DNA of 64,000 nucleotides from Epilithonimonas zeae (lineage in GTDB: Bacteria; Bacteroidota; Bacteroidia; Flavobacteriales; Weeksellaceae): the NCBI RefSeq assembly GCF_900141765.1, contig NZ_FSRK01000002.1, forward strand, positions 868,001 to 932,000, read 5' to 3'. The stretch's first letter is position 1; every line of letters starts with the position of its first letter. Below the pieces are notes generated by a model. It was not told where the DNA came from. It did not search any database and saw only the letters and a list, made by a program, of their open reading frames with translations. Of the stretch, positions 42,579 to 50,225 are shown one piece after another. The position numbers and the translations under genes are program-made.

Positions 42579-43231
42579 TATTTCAAATTCTTCATCAGGA
42601 TTGCTTCCATTTTTTCATAACCTAATTTGTTCGGATGGATTCCGTCCTCAGCAATTTCTTTAGGCAAACCATTTTTTTCGTCCTTTAAAACTGAATGGTA
42701 ATCCACGTAAGTGATATGATTTTTCTGAGCGTAATCTTTTATCATTTTATTCAATGCAATGACTTTATCGGCTGGTTGCATATCTTTTCTCCAAGGGAAA
42801 TCGTAAGCTGGCAATGCAGAGCATAAAACTACTTTGATGTTATTAGCTTTTGCCAGTTCTGCCATAGAAACAATATTTCCGAACACTTTATCCAAAGAAA
42901 TCGGACCTTGATTTTCTGCAATATCATTAGTTCCGGCAAGGATAATAACACGTTTAGGTTTCAGTTTGATCACATCTTCCCGGAATCTCAAAAGCATCTG
43001 CGAAGTCACTTGTCCGCTGATTCCTCGTCCTACAAAATTATTTTTGGTAAAAAATCCTGGGTCTGTGAAGAACCAACCTTCTGTGATAGAATCTCCCATC
43101 AAAACAGAATTTGGAGCAATATTTTGAGAAAGAACTTCTTGGTTTTGTTTTTGATATCTGCCGAAATTGGCAAAGTCTTGAGCTGATAGCATTGTGGAAA
43201 GTATAATAGATGCGAAGGTTAAGAATTTCAT
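42578..43231 (-). CDS. SGNH/GDSL hydrolase family protein, exported
   Basis: A 217-residue esterase or acetylhydrolase with a signal peptide (MKFLTFASIILSTMLSAQ). Block I is VLMGDSITEGW (catalytic Ser), block II RGISGQVTSQ, block III GTNDI and block V DGIHPN with Asp and His, so the active site is complete. Homologues include acetylxylan and rhamnogalacturonan acetyl esterases and platelet-activating-factor acetylhydrolase-like enzymes. It leads the operon GDSL, YfiT, LprI. The substrate is unknown. Confidence 0.92.
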   Translation of the reverse strand: MKFLTFASIILSTMLSAQDFANFGRYQKQNQEVLSQNIAPNSVLMGDSITEGWFFTDPGFFTKNNFVGRGISGQVTSQMLLRFREDVIKLKPKRVIILAGTNDIAENQGPISLDKVFGNIVSMAELAKANNIKVVLCSALPAYDFPWRKDMQPADKVIALNKMIKDYAQKNHITYVDYHSVLKDEKNGLPKEIAEDGIHPNKLGYEKMEAILMKNLK

Positions 43232-43297
43232 ATTTTCTAAATTTGATTATCAAATATATGAAATAAGAATAATGATAAATTTATTTCTTAACATTTA

Positions 43298-43373
43298 GCT
43301 GAGCAAAGCACTTGGCGACCTTAAAATATTTTAAATAATTATAAAAAAATCTTTGCTGACTTTGCGTTCAAAA
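43298..43373. repeat. Dispersed repeat with GCTGAGCAAAGC and TTTGCGTT words
   Basis: GCTGAGCAAAGC at 43298-43309 and TTTGCGTTCAAAA at 43361-43373 recur in shorter form at 57633-57669. Intergenic, immediately upstream of the VF530-like gene, so it might also affect its transcription. Confidence 0.5.
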
Positions 43374-43394
43374 TAATATCAATAATTTTACAAA

Positions 43395-43640
43395 ATGGAA
43401 AACACTTCGAAAGACCCTTTACATGGCAAAAGACTGGACGCTATTCTGGAAGAATTGCTAGAATACTACAAAGGCTACAGCGAATTGGGAAAACAAATCA
43501 ACATCAAATGTTTTACTGGCGAAAATCCAAGTGTCAGTTCCTCTCTGAAATTCCTCCGAAAAACCGATTGGGCAAGGACAAAAGTGGAGAGTTTGTATCT
43601 GTATGTTTTGAGACAGAAAAAGAAAAAATCCAAAGAATAA
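43395..43640 (+). CDS. VF530/DUF2132 small DNA-binding-like protein
   Basis: An 81-residue protein with the VF530 family pattern: DPLHGKRLDAILEELLEYYKGYSELGKQINIKCFTGENPSVSSSLKFLRKTDWARTKVESLYLY. The structure known for one member is a small helical domain with a suggested nucleic acid role. It is isolated, with a dispersed repeat upstream and a large inverted repeat just after its stop, and the strongly basic tail (RQKKKKSKE) is consistent with binding DNA or RNA. Function is otherwise unknown. Confidence 0.88.
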   Translation: MENTSKDPLHGKRLDAILEELLEYYKGYSELGKQINIKCFTGENPSVSSSLKFLRKTDWARTKVESLYLYVLRQKKKKSKE

Positions 43641-43642
43641 TA

Positions 43643-43721
43643 AACCACAAAAGTCACAAAAGAATATTCAAGGTCTTGATTTTTTATCAGAAGGATAAGA
43701 ACTTTTGTGACTTTTGTGGTT
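43643..43721. repeat. 20-base perfect inverted repeat between convergent genes
   Basis: AACCACAAAAGTCACAAAAG (43643-43662) is exactly complementary to 43702-43721, with a 39-base spacer. It lies 2 bases past the VF530-like stop and 8 bases from the YchJ-like stop. It could work as a bidirectional transcript end or be a mobile repeat. Confidence 0.9.
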
Positions 43722-43729
43722 GAAAATAA

Positions 43730-44125
43730 TCAATCCAAAAATTCTCCGGTCACATAAAACCAACGATTCTGAATCATCTTGAATTGTGACAATTCGTGAT
43801 GAAGCTGTTCGTTTCCGTCTTCATCGATATAAAATGCTTTGAACTCTACTTTATTAGTTGAAGGTTTGTCGACAATTTCCAACTTTGTCCATTCATTGAT
43901 TTCGCCCCATTCCTGTAAGCTCTTTTTGTTATGAAATTGTCTTTTGTTTGGCGAGGTCGTTTCCCAGAGATATTCACCGTTTGGGATAGCGAAAGCCGAG
44001 AATCGAGAACGCATCAAAGCTTCCGCAGTTGGCGGGAATTTCTCTTTTGTGTGATAAGGTTGACAGCAATCTTCGTAGGATTTTCCAGAACAGCAGGGAC
44101 AATTCATTTTTAATTCAAATTTCAA
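43730..44125 (-). CDS. YchJ family SEC-C-like zinc-binding protein
   Basis: A 131-residue YchJ protein. The SEC-C-type zinc motif NCPCCSGKSYEDCCQPYH is at the N-terminus, and ALMRSRFSAFAIPNGEYLWETTSP and the C-terminal ELSQFKMIQNRWFYVTGEF are family-specific. The start may instead be the Met at 44107 (MNCPCCSG), since family proteins tend to begin close to the cysteine motif. It is convergent with the VF530-like gene. Biological role unknown. Confidence 0.87.
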   Translation of the reverse strand: MKFELKMNCPCCSGKSYEDCCQPYHTKEKFPPTAEALMRSRFSAFAIPNGEYLWETTSPNKRQFHNKKSLQEWGEINEWTKLEIVDKPSTNKVEFKAFYIDEDGNEQLHHELSQFKMIQNRWFYVTGEFLD

Positions 44126-44372
44126 ACTTCGAATGTACTAAAACTTAAAATTATCCGAGAAATATCTCAACAATTTTCAGAAAATTAAAAACTGATATTT
44201 ATTAGTCTCCAAAACCTAAAAATGTCCTTATTGTACTATTTTGTAAGCCAATGTCATTAGACTGAATTTGCAAGGAGAAGTAATTTTGCTTCGGGAAATA
44301 ATGTAATGGATTCTTACTTTAAAGGTTAAAAATAAGAATGTCTATTCAGTTCATTTTCTAAGATATAAGATT

Positions 44373-45815
44373 ATGGATACAAAAGAAAATAGTATAAAAG
44401 TTTCAGATAAAATAAAGGAGACGTTCAGAGATTCTGTTGGGACAATGGACGAAGCAGGAACCAGAAAATGGGTCTTCCCAAGAAAGCCAAAAGGAAAATA
44501 TACCAATTATAGAGAATGTGTTGGTTATTCCTTAATTTTTTTATTTGTGATAATGCCTTTCCTCAAAATCAGTGGAAATCCTGTTTTGTTGATTAATATT
44601 ATAGATAGGAAGTTTTTCATTCTTGGACAACCTTTCTATTTGCAGGATTTTTTCATTTTAGCTTTGGGAGCAGTGGCCTCGGTTATTTTTGTAATGCTTT
44701 TTACTGTGGTTTTTGGCAGGATATTTTGTGGTTGGATTTGTCCACAGACCTTATTTATGGAAATGATCTTCCGTAAAATCGAATATTGGATAGAAGGCGA
44801 CCGAAACAAACAGATGAAACTGAACAAACAAGCTTGGGATGAAGAGAAAATCAGAAAGAGAGCTTTGAAATGGTCTGTGTTTTTACTTATATCATTGCTA
44901 ATAAGCCATATTATGTTTATGTACATTGTTGGATACGAAGAAACGTTTAGAATTATTTTGAGCGGACCAGCTAAATATCCAACCAATTTTATTGTGATGT
45001 TAGTTTTTACAGGCATTTTTTATTTTGTTTTTGCTTGGTTTCGGGAACAGGTTTGTACATTGGTTTGTCCTTATGGAAGACTACAGGGTGTTCTGATAGA
45101 CAAGCATACAGTCAATGTTTATTATGATTTCAAAAGAGGAGAGGGAAGGGCAAAATGGAGAAATGGCGAAAATCGTTCTGCGGTCGGAAAAGGCGATTGT
45201 ATCGATTGTCAGCAATGTGTGGTCGTTTGTCCAACGGGAATCGATATCAGAAACGGACAACAATTGGAATGTATCAATTGTACAGTTTGTATCGATGCCT
45301 GCGATGAAGTAATGGAAAAAGTGGGAATGCCAAAAGGACTCATAAGATATGCGACCGAAGCTGAAATAGAGAATCAGGAAAAATTCAAATTTACGGCTAG
45401 GATGAAAGCGACCACTGTTGCACTTTTCGTATTAATTGGTGTTTTGTGTGGATTGATGTACGACAGAGGTTCGGTTGAAGCTAAATTCATACGGCCAGCT
45501 GGTTCTGCTTATTTTGTAAGAGACGGAAAAATTACCAATACATTTACTTATACGATTCTAAACAAGTCCAATGAGAAAAAAATGATGACCATAAAGGTTC
45601 TTTATCCAAAACATTCGGAGATAACTTTTGCTGGTAAAGAAGGTATTATTGTGAAAGGAGATGCGATAATAAAAGGAAATGTCAATATCAGTTTCCCGGA
45701 AAATGAAGTGAAATTATCAAAACAAAATATAGAAATAGGCGTTTTCGATGCTGATGGAGAAATGCTGGATTCTTACAAAACTTACTTTGAAGGTCCATTT
45801 AAATTTCAGTTTTAA
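44373..45815 (+). CDS. ccoG: Cytochrome c oxidase accessory protein CcoG
   Basis: A 480-residue membrane iron-sulfur protein (FixG/RdxA type) that helps assemble cbb3-type cytochrome oxidase, probably as a copper reductase. It has about five membrane segments (including YSLIFLFVIMPFLKI and VFGRIFCGWICPQTLFMEMIF). The WFREQVCTLVCPYGR motif is followed by two 4Fe-4S clusters (CIDCQQCVVVCP and CINCTVCIDACD), and the C-terminal domain is immunoglobulin-like. The gene stands alone; ccoN, O, P and the usual ccoHIS genes are outside the window. No clear anaerobic regulator site is seen in the 247-base gap upstream. Confidence 0.94.
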   Translation: MDTKENSIKVSDKIKETFRDSVGTMDEAGTRKWVFPRKPKGKYTNYRECVGYSLIFLFVIMPFLKISGNPVLLINIIDRKFFILGQPFYLQDFFILALGAVASVIFVMLFTVVFGRIFCGWICPQTLFMEMIFRKIEYWIEGDRNKQMKLNKQAWDEEKIRKRALKWSVFLLISLLISHIMFMYIVGYEETFRIILSGPAKYPTNFIVMLVFTGIFYFVFAWFREQVCTLVCPYGRLQGVLIDKHTVNVYYDFKRGEGRAKWRNGENRSAVGKGDCIDCQQCVVVCPTGIDIRNGQQLECINCTVCIDACDEVMEKVGMPKGLIRYATEAEIENQEKFKFTARMKATTVALFVLIGVLCGLMYDRGSVEAKFIRPAGSAYFVRDGKITNTFTYTILNKSNEKKMMTIKVLYPKHSEITFAGKEGIIVKGDAIIKGNVNISFPENEVKLSKQNIEIGVFDADGEMLDSYKTYFEGPFKFQF

Positions 45816-45822
45816 AGTTTAA

Positions 45823-46710
45823 TTAATGTTTATGCTCTTTAACAAAAGTCGAAGGCGTTTGCCCCGTTTTTTTACGGAATACCCGAACGAAATAAGAATA
45901 TTCCTCGTAACCCAAACGGAAAGCAATGTCCACAAGACTCTCATCAAGATAGATTAGCATTCTTTTGGCTTCCAAAATTGTTCGGTCGGTTATAATTTCC
46001 GAAACGGTTTTCTGAACCACGGTTTGTGTGATTCTATTGAGATGTTTGGTTGTCAGATTCATCCATTCAGCATATTGAAAAGCAGATTTTTCTTTGATGA
46101 AATTTAATTCTAATAATTCTTCAAAATGTTGATAATGCTGGATATAAGAAGTATTTGAGTTTTGTGTTCCAATGATTTTTTCTTCCGAGAATAATCTGAC
46201 TGTTTCTATATACAATTGAGAAATAAAAGCTAAGATTAAATTCTCCGATAACAAAGCCGATGAAGAATTCTCATTACCGATTTTAATAAAAAGATTTGAA
46301 AATTCTGTAAAATTATATCCTTTCAACTGAAGTTTTCGAGGATATTGAACAGAACTGAAAAACGGATATTCTCTTAGTTTTTGATTGACAAAATGAAGGT
46401 CAAAAAATTCCTGAGAATGAAAAAATATAAACCCATCGGCATCTTCTGACAACTTCCAGCTGTGAACTTGTCCAGGTGACATAAAAAATAGTGAACCACC
46501 AAAAACGTCATATTTTCTAAAATCGATTTCGTGAGTTCCTGTCCCTTTTGTGAAAAAGATGCAGGCGTAAAAGTCGTGGCGATGAGGTTTTTCGATATGC
46601 CTGTGACTTCTTAATAAATGATCTTTAATTGAATTGAAATAAAAATCCGAATGCTTTGCTGCAGACTGAAACAAATTGATATTCAAAACCGATATTTCGT
46701 TGTGACCCAT
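45823..46710 (-). CDS. AraC family transcriptional regulator
   Basis: A 295-residue regulator with an N-terminal cupin-like sensing domain (HRHIEKPHRHDFYACIFFTKGTGTHEIDFRKYDVFGGSLFFMSPGQVHSWKL), whose histidines may bind a metal or ligand, and C-terminal AraC helix-turn-helix motifs (YAEWMNLTTKHLNRITQTVV and LVDIAFRLGYEEYSYFVRVFRKKTGQTPSTFVK). It follows a GNAT gene without a gap (46711), so the two are an operon. The target is unknown; the neighbouring acetyltransferase is the simplest guess. Confidence 0.92.
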   Translation of the reverse strand: MGHNEISVLNINLFQSAAKHSDFYFNSIKDHLLRSHRHIEKPHRHDFYACIFFTKGTGTHEIDFRKYDVFGGSLFFMSPGQVHSWKLSEDADGFIFFHSQEFFDLHFVNQKLREYPFFSSVQYPRKLQLKGYNFTEFSNLFIKIGNENSSSALLSENLILAFISQLYIETVRLFSEEKIIGTQNSNTSYIQHYQHFEELLELNFIKEKSAFQYAEWMNLTTKHLNRITQTVVQKTVSEIITDRTILEAKRMLIYLDESLVDIAFRLGYEEYSYFVRVFRKKTGQTPSTFVKEHKH

Positions 46711-47241
46711 TTAATTCAGAAAATTTACAACGGGTTTTTGTAAAGACCAGAGAATCATTCCGTTTTCTTGTTTTTCTTTTGTGAAATTTAATTTGTTTAA
46801 AAGATTGATGGAATTGAGATTATCGAATGCGCATTTTGCAGTAATTTCCTTTACTATTTCTTGTGAAAATGCCCAATTTATAAGCTCTGTTACAGCTTCT
46901 TCAGCATAACCATTTCTCCGTTCTTCTTTTATGATACCGTATCCAATATCTGCATTTTGCTCTTTTTCATTAAAACCTTTGAATCCTGCATCACCAATTA
47001 TTTCCAAAGTATCCGCTTTGATAATCATCCATGATTCGAATCCTGTAGGTTCGCCGACTTCAGACAAATTATCAATGATTTTAGGAAGCGTTTCGATAAC
47101 ATCATTGTCCGGCCAACTTTTTCCCTTTTTAAATCCCAATTTGATTAAGTCATTAAAGTCCCAATTCAAAATATTTTCACAAATTTGCTTTGTAAATGGA
47201 ATAAGAATTAATCTTTTCGTAGTAAGTTTGCTTATTTTCAA
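46711..47241 (-). CDS. GNAT family acetyltransferase, RimJ-like
   Basis: A 176-residue protein of the ribosomal-protein-alanine acetyltransferase-like group (Acetyltransf_3). It has LTTKRLILIPFTKQI at the start, DIGYGIIKEERRNGYAEEAVTELINWAF with the acetyl-CoA-binding motif, and a C-terminal CAFDNLNSINLLNKLNF. Its stop is directly followed by the AraC start on the same strand, so the regulator is probably co-transcribed. Substrate unknown; RimJ and antibiotic acetylation are both possible. Confidence 0.88.
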   Translation of the reverse strand: MKISKLTTKRLILIPFTKQICENILNWDFNDLIKLGFKKGKSWPDNDVIETLPKIIDNLSEVGEPTGFESWMIIKADTLEIIGDAGFKGFNEKEQNADIGYGIIKEERRNGYAEEAVTELINWAFSQEIVKEITAKCAFDNLNSINLLNKLNFTKEKQENGMILWSLQKPVVNFLN

Positions 47242-47272
47242 AGGTTAATGTTATTTTTTATTTGTTTAAATT

Positions 47273-47315
47273 TTAGACACGAGAAATAATCTAATATCTG
47301 TTATCTCGTGTCTAA
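47273..47315 (-). terminator. Inverted repeat after the M3 peptidase gene
   Basis: TTAGACACGAGA (47273-47284) is the exact complement of TCTCGTGTCTAA (47304-47315). It is 13 bases past the M3 peptidase stop and could end its transcript, though the T-run on the minus strand is weak. Confidence 0.5.
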
Positions 47316-47327
47316 TGACTTTTTTAA

Positions 47328-49349
47328 TTATTCTCCAAACGCCCTTTTCAAAAGACTCTCGACTTTCGGTTCGCTTCCTCGGAAGTTTTTGTACAATTCC
47401 ATCGGGTCTTTTGTTCCACCGGAAGACAATAGGATTTTGTATTTTGCAGCGATCTCCGGATTGAAAATTCCATTTTCTTTGAAATATTGAAACGCATCGG
47501 CATCCAAAACTTCCGCCCATTTGTAAGAATAATATCCTGCTGAATATCCACCTTGGAAAATATGAGAAAAACTCGGACTTGCTGCAGTTTCCGGATTTGA
47601 AGGATAAAGGTTGGTTGCAGCTGTTTTTTCAACTTCAAACTCTTTCACACTCTTATTCTCCAGTGCTTCAACTTCCGAATGATAAGCCATATCCAACAAC
47701 CCGAATCCAAGTTGTCTCAAAGTCTGGTAGCCTTCCATAAAAGATTTGCTTTGCGACAATTTTTCGATTTTTTCATTTGGAAGAATTTCTCCCGTTTGAT
47801 AATGTTTGGCAAAAGTTTTCAGAAATTCCGGTTCGTAACAGAAATTTTCCAAAAACTGAGAAGGCAATTCCACAAAATCCCATTTAACCGAGGTTCCGGA
47901 AAGGTTCGGATATTGCGTGTCCGCCAAAACGCCGTGAAGTGCGTGTCCAAATTCGTGGAAAAGCGTTGTCACTTCTTGGAAAGTTAACAAACTTGGTGTG
48001 TCTTTCGTCGGTTTTGTGAAATTACAAACCACGGAAATATGAGGACGAGAATTTTCGCCGTTTTTTTTGTATTGATTTTTATAACTCGTCATCCAGGCGC
48101 CGGCACGTTTTCCTTTTCGAGGATGATAATCGGCATAGAGTAGGGCTTTTACATTTCCATTTTCTGTGATTTCGTAGGTTTTCACATCTTCGTGATATTT
48201 CTGAACGTCGTTGATTTCTTTAAATTCAAGTCCGAACAATTTACCGGCTAAACCAAAAACCGCTTCCTGCACTTTTTCCAATTGGAAATAAGGTTTCAGT
48301 TCTTCATCATCAATATCGAATTTTTGTTTGCGTAATTTTTCAGCGTAGAATGCGTGGTCATAACTTTGAATTTCATCGATTCCGTCTGCTTTTGCCAAAG
48401 TCTTTAATTCTTCGATTTCTTTTTGAGCATAAGGTGTTGCTTTGTCCAAAAGTTCATTCAGGAATTCAAAAACTTTTTCCGGCGATTTTGCCATTCTTTC
48501 TTCCAAAACGAAATCTGCATAGTTTTTATAACCTAATAATTCTGCTTTTTCCTGACGAAGTTTGACGATTTCTTTAATCAAATTCTGATTATCAAATTCT
48601 CCACCGTCAAACGATTTCTTTCCGTTAGCTAATGCCAATTCTTTTCTGAGTTCTCTGTTTTCTGCGTAAGTCATCGCCGGAAGATAACTAGGATATTGAA
48701 GCGTGATGACATAGCCTTTTAAGCCTTTTTCCTTCGCATCTTCTTCGTATTGTTGAAGAATAGCTTCCGGAATTCCTTTCAACTCTTCTTTATCCGTAAT
48801 ATTTTTGAAATAAGCATTGGTTGAACCTAAAGCATTTTGTCCGAATTGAAGTGATTTGATAGACAAATCCATACTGATTTTCTCCAGTTTCTTTTTATCT
48901 TCTTCATTTAATAAAGCTCCACTTCTCACAAAACCTTTGTAAGTTTCGTTGAGCAACATTTTTTGTTCGTCGTTCAATGACAAGCTGTCTTTTTGGTCGT
49001 AAACGCTTTTGATTCTTTCGAATAGCTTTTCGTTTTGAGAAATTTTGGAAGAGAATTCTGTCAAAAGTGGCGAAACGTCTTGAGCGATTTTCTGGATTTC
49101 GTCATTGGTTTCAGCAGAATTTAGGTTGAAGAAAATACTGGAAACTCTGTCCAATTGTTCGCCAGAAAATGCCATTGCTTCAATCGTATTTTCGAAAGTT
49201 GGAGCTTCGGAGTTATTTGTTATTTCATCGATTTCTTTTTCAGAATTTTTTACCAATTCCTGAAAAGCAGGAAGGTAATTTTCTTCTTTGATTTCCTCGA
49301 AAGGCGATGAGGTATATTTGGTGTTGAATTTTTCTAAAAGTGGATTCAT
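47328..49349 (-). CDS. M3 family metallopeptidase (oligopeptidase A / dipeptidyl carboxypeptidase-like)
   Basis: A 673-residue cytoplasmic zinc peptidase. The zinc motif HEFGH is near residue 465 (VTTLFHEFGHALHGVLA), followed by WDFVELPSQFLENF with the third ligand Glu. The C-terminal SHIFQGGYSAGYYSYKWAEVLDADAF is typical of the PrlC/Dcp group. No signal peptide is seen, so it acts in the cytoplasm on oligopeptides. It stands alone. Whether it is closer to OpdA or to Dcp cannot be settled by eye. Confidence 0.93.
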   Translation of the reverse strand: MNPLLEKFNTKYTSSPFEEIKEENYLPAFQELVKNSEKEIDEITNNSEAPTFENTIEAMAFSGEQLDRVSSIFFNLNSAETNDEIQKIAQDVSPLLTEFSSKISQNEKLFERIKSVYDQKDSLSLNDEQKMLLNETYKGFVRSGALLNEEDKKKLEKISMDLSIKSLQFGQNALGSTNAYFKNITDKEELKGIPEAILQQYEEDAKEKGLKGYVITLQYPSYLPAMTYAENRELRKELALANGKKSFDGGEFDNQNLIKEIVKLRQEKAELLGYKNYADFVLEERMAKSPEKVFEFLNELLDKATPYAQKEIEELKTLAKADGIDEIQSYDHAFYAEKLRKQKFDIDDEELKPYFQLEKVQEAVFGLAGKLFGLEFKEINDVQKYHEDVKTYEITENGNVKALLYADYHPRKGKRAGAWMTSYKNQYKKNGENSRPHISVVCNFTKPTKDTPSLLTFQEVTTLFHEFGHALHGVLADTQYPNLSGTSVKWDFVELPSQFLENFCYEPEFLKTFAKHYQTGEILPNEKIEKLSQSKSFMEGYQTLRQLGFGLLDMAYHSEVEALENKSVKEFEVEKTAATNLYPSNPETAASPSFSHIFQGGYSAGYYSYKWAEVLDADAFQYFKENGIFNPEIAAKYKILLSSGGTKDPMELYKNFRGSEPKVESLLKRAFGE

Positions 49350-49441
49350 AAAGATGAATTATTAATGATAAATTATAAATGATTTTCTGTGTGTCGTAAT
49401 TGACAAATTTAGTACCTAAAGTTGAAAGTATGACAAAATTG

Positions 49442-49559
49442 CGCCCCGACTTGAACGGAGCTCATTTTTTTATTGCAATGTCCGAAATTTCTATTGTCGG
49501 ATTAACTTTCTTTGCAATAAAAAGATAGCGGGAGTGGAAGGCGGATAAAGGCGCCCCAA
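49442..49559 (-). repeat. Dispersed extragenic repeat, copy C (inverted)
   Basis: Same end motifs as copies A and B on the opposite strand: CCCGACTTGA at 49445-49454 and GGAAGGCGGA at 49536-49545, with GGCGCC next to it. The middle is AT-rich and has its own inverted repeat (TTATTGCAA and TTGCAATAA). ATGACAAAAT at 49430-49439, just outside, matches the end of the palindrome seen with A and B. Confidence 0.75.
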
Positions 49560-49633
49560 TAAATATTATCATAGAAAAAGTTTTTGTGTTCAAATTCTTT
49601 TTAGATTTGTTTTCAACTTAAAACTAACTTATT

Positions 49634-50164
49634 ATGAAGAAATTTTTAAAAATTATTAGCGTTATCGTGGCAATAATCATTGCTTATTGCGCAATTGCAA
49701 TGTTGTTTTTTGACAGCAAATGTCACAACGAACAATCTCTCGTTATCAATGCTCCGAAAGAGAAAGTATGGCAAAATGTGAATTCTATGAAAGCTTTTAA
49801 CACTTGGAATCCTTGGATGAAAATGGATCCGAACTTGACAGTAACTTACAGAGGAACGGCTGGCGAAGTGGGTGACGGCTATCACTGGAAAGGTAATGAT
49901 GATGTGGGCGAAGGCGAACAGGAGATCACGGCGATTGCTCCGAACGAAAAAGTGTCCACGAAAATGCATTTTATCAAACCAATGGATGATAATGCGACTT
50001 CGGACCTGCTCTTGACGTCGGAAGGTTCCGGAACCAAAGTGACTTGGAATATTGAATACGAAATTGAAACGCTTTTCAAACCGATGAAACCGATGATGAC
50101 CTGGCAAATGAACAAATCATTCTCGGAAGGTCTTGGAAAACTGAAAGAACTTTCTGAAAAATAG
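49634..50164 (+). CDS. SRPBCC family protein, membrane-anchored
   Basis: A 176-residue protein with one N-terminal hydrophobic helix (KIISVIVAIIIAYCAIAMLFF) and a START-like SRPBCC domain (SLVINAPKEKVWQNVNSMKAFNTWNPWMKMDPNLTVTYRGTAGEVGDGYHWKGND). It is probably an envelope-facing ligand-binding or polyketide-cyclase-like protein with unknown ligand. TAGATTTG at 49602-49609 could be a promoter element. A perfect palindromic terminator follows. Confidence 0.87.
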   Translation: MKKFLKIISVIVAIIIAYCAIAMLFFDSKCHNEQSLVINAPKEKVWQNVNSMKAFNTWNPWMKMDPNLTVTYRGTAGEVGDGYHWKGNDDVGEGEQEITAIAPNEKVSTKMHFIKPMDDNATSDLLLTSEGSGTKVTWNIEYEIETLFKPMKPMMTWQMNKSFSEGLGKLKELSEK

Positions 50165-50171
50165 TAAACAA

Positions 50172-50199
50172 AAATCGCCTCAGCTAGCTGAGGCGATTT
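50172..50199. terminator. Bidirectional palindromic terminator
   Basis: A 28-base palindrome, AAATCGCCTCAGCT (50172-50185) followed directly by its exact complement (50186-50199). It ends both the SRPBCC gene and, convergently, the alpha-amylase gene. Confidence 0.9.
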
Positions 50200-50225
50200 C
50201 ATTTGATTTGAAAATTTATTTTGTA

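Noticed and set aside
44281-44288. TAATTTTG as a promoter for ccoG
   Set aside because: The nearest upstream TTG is only 10 bases away, too close for the flavobacterial consensus.
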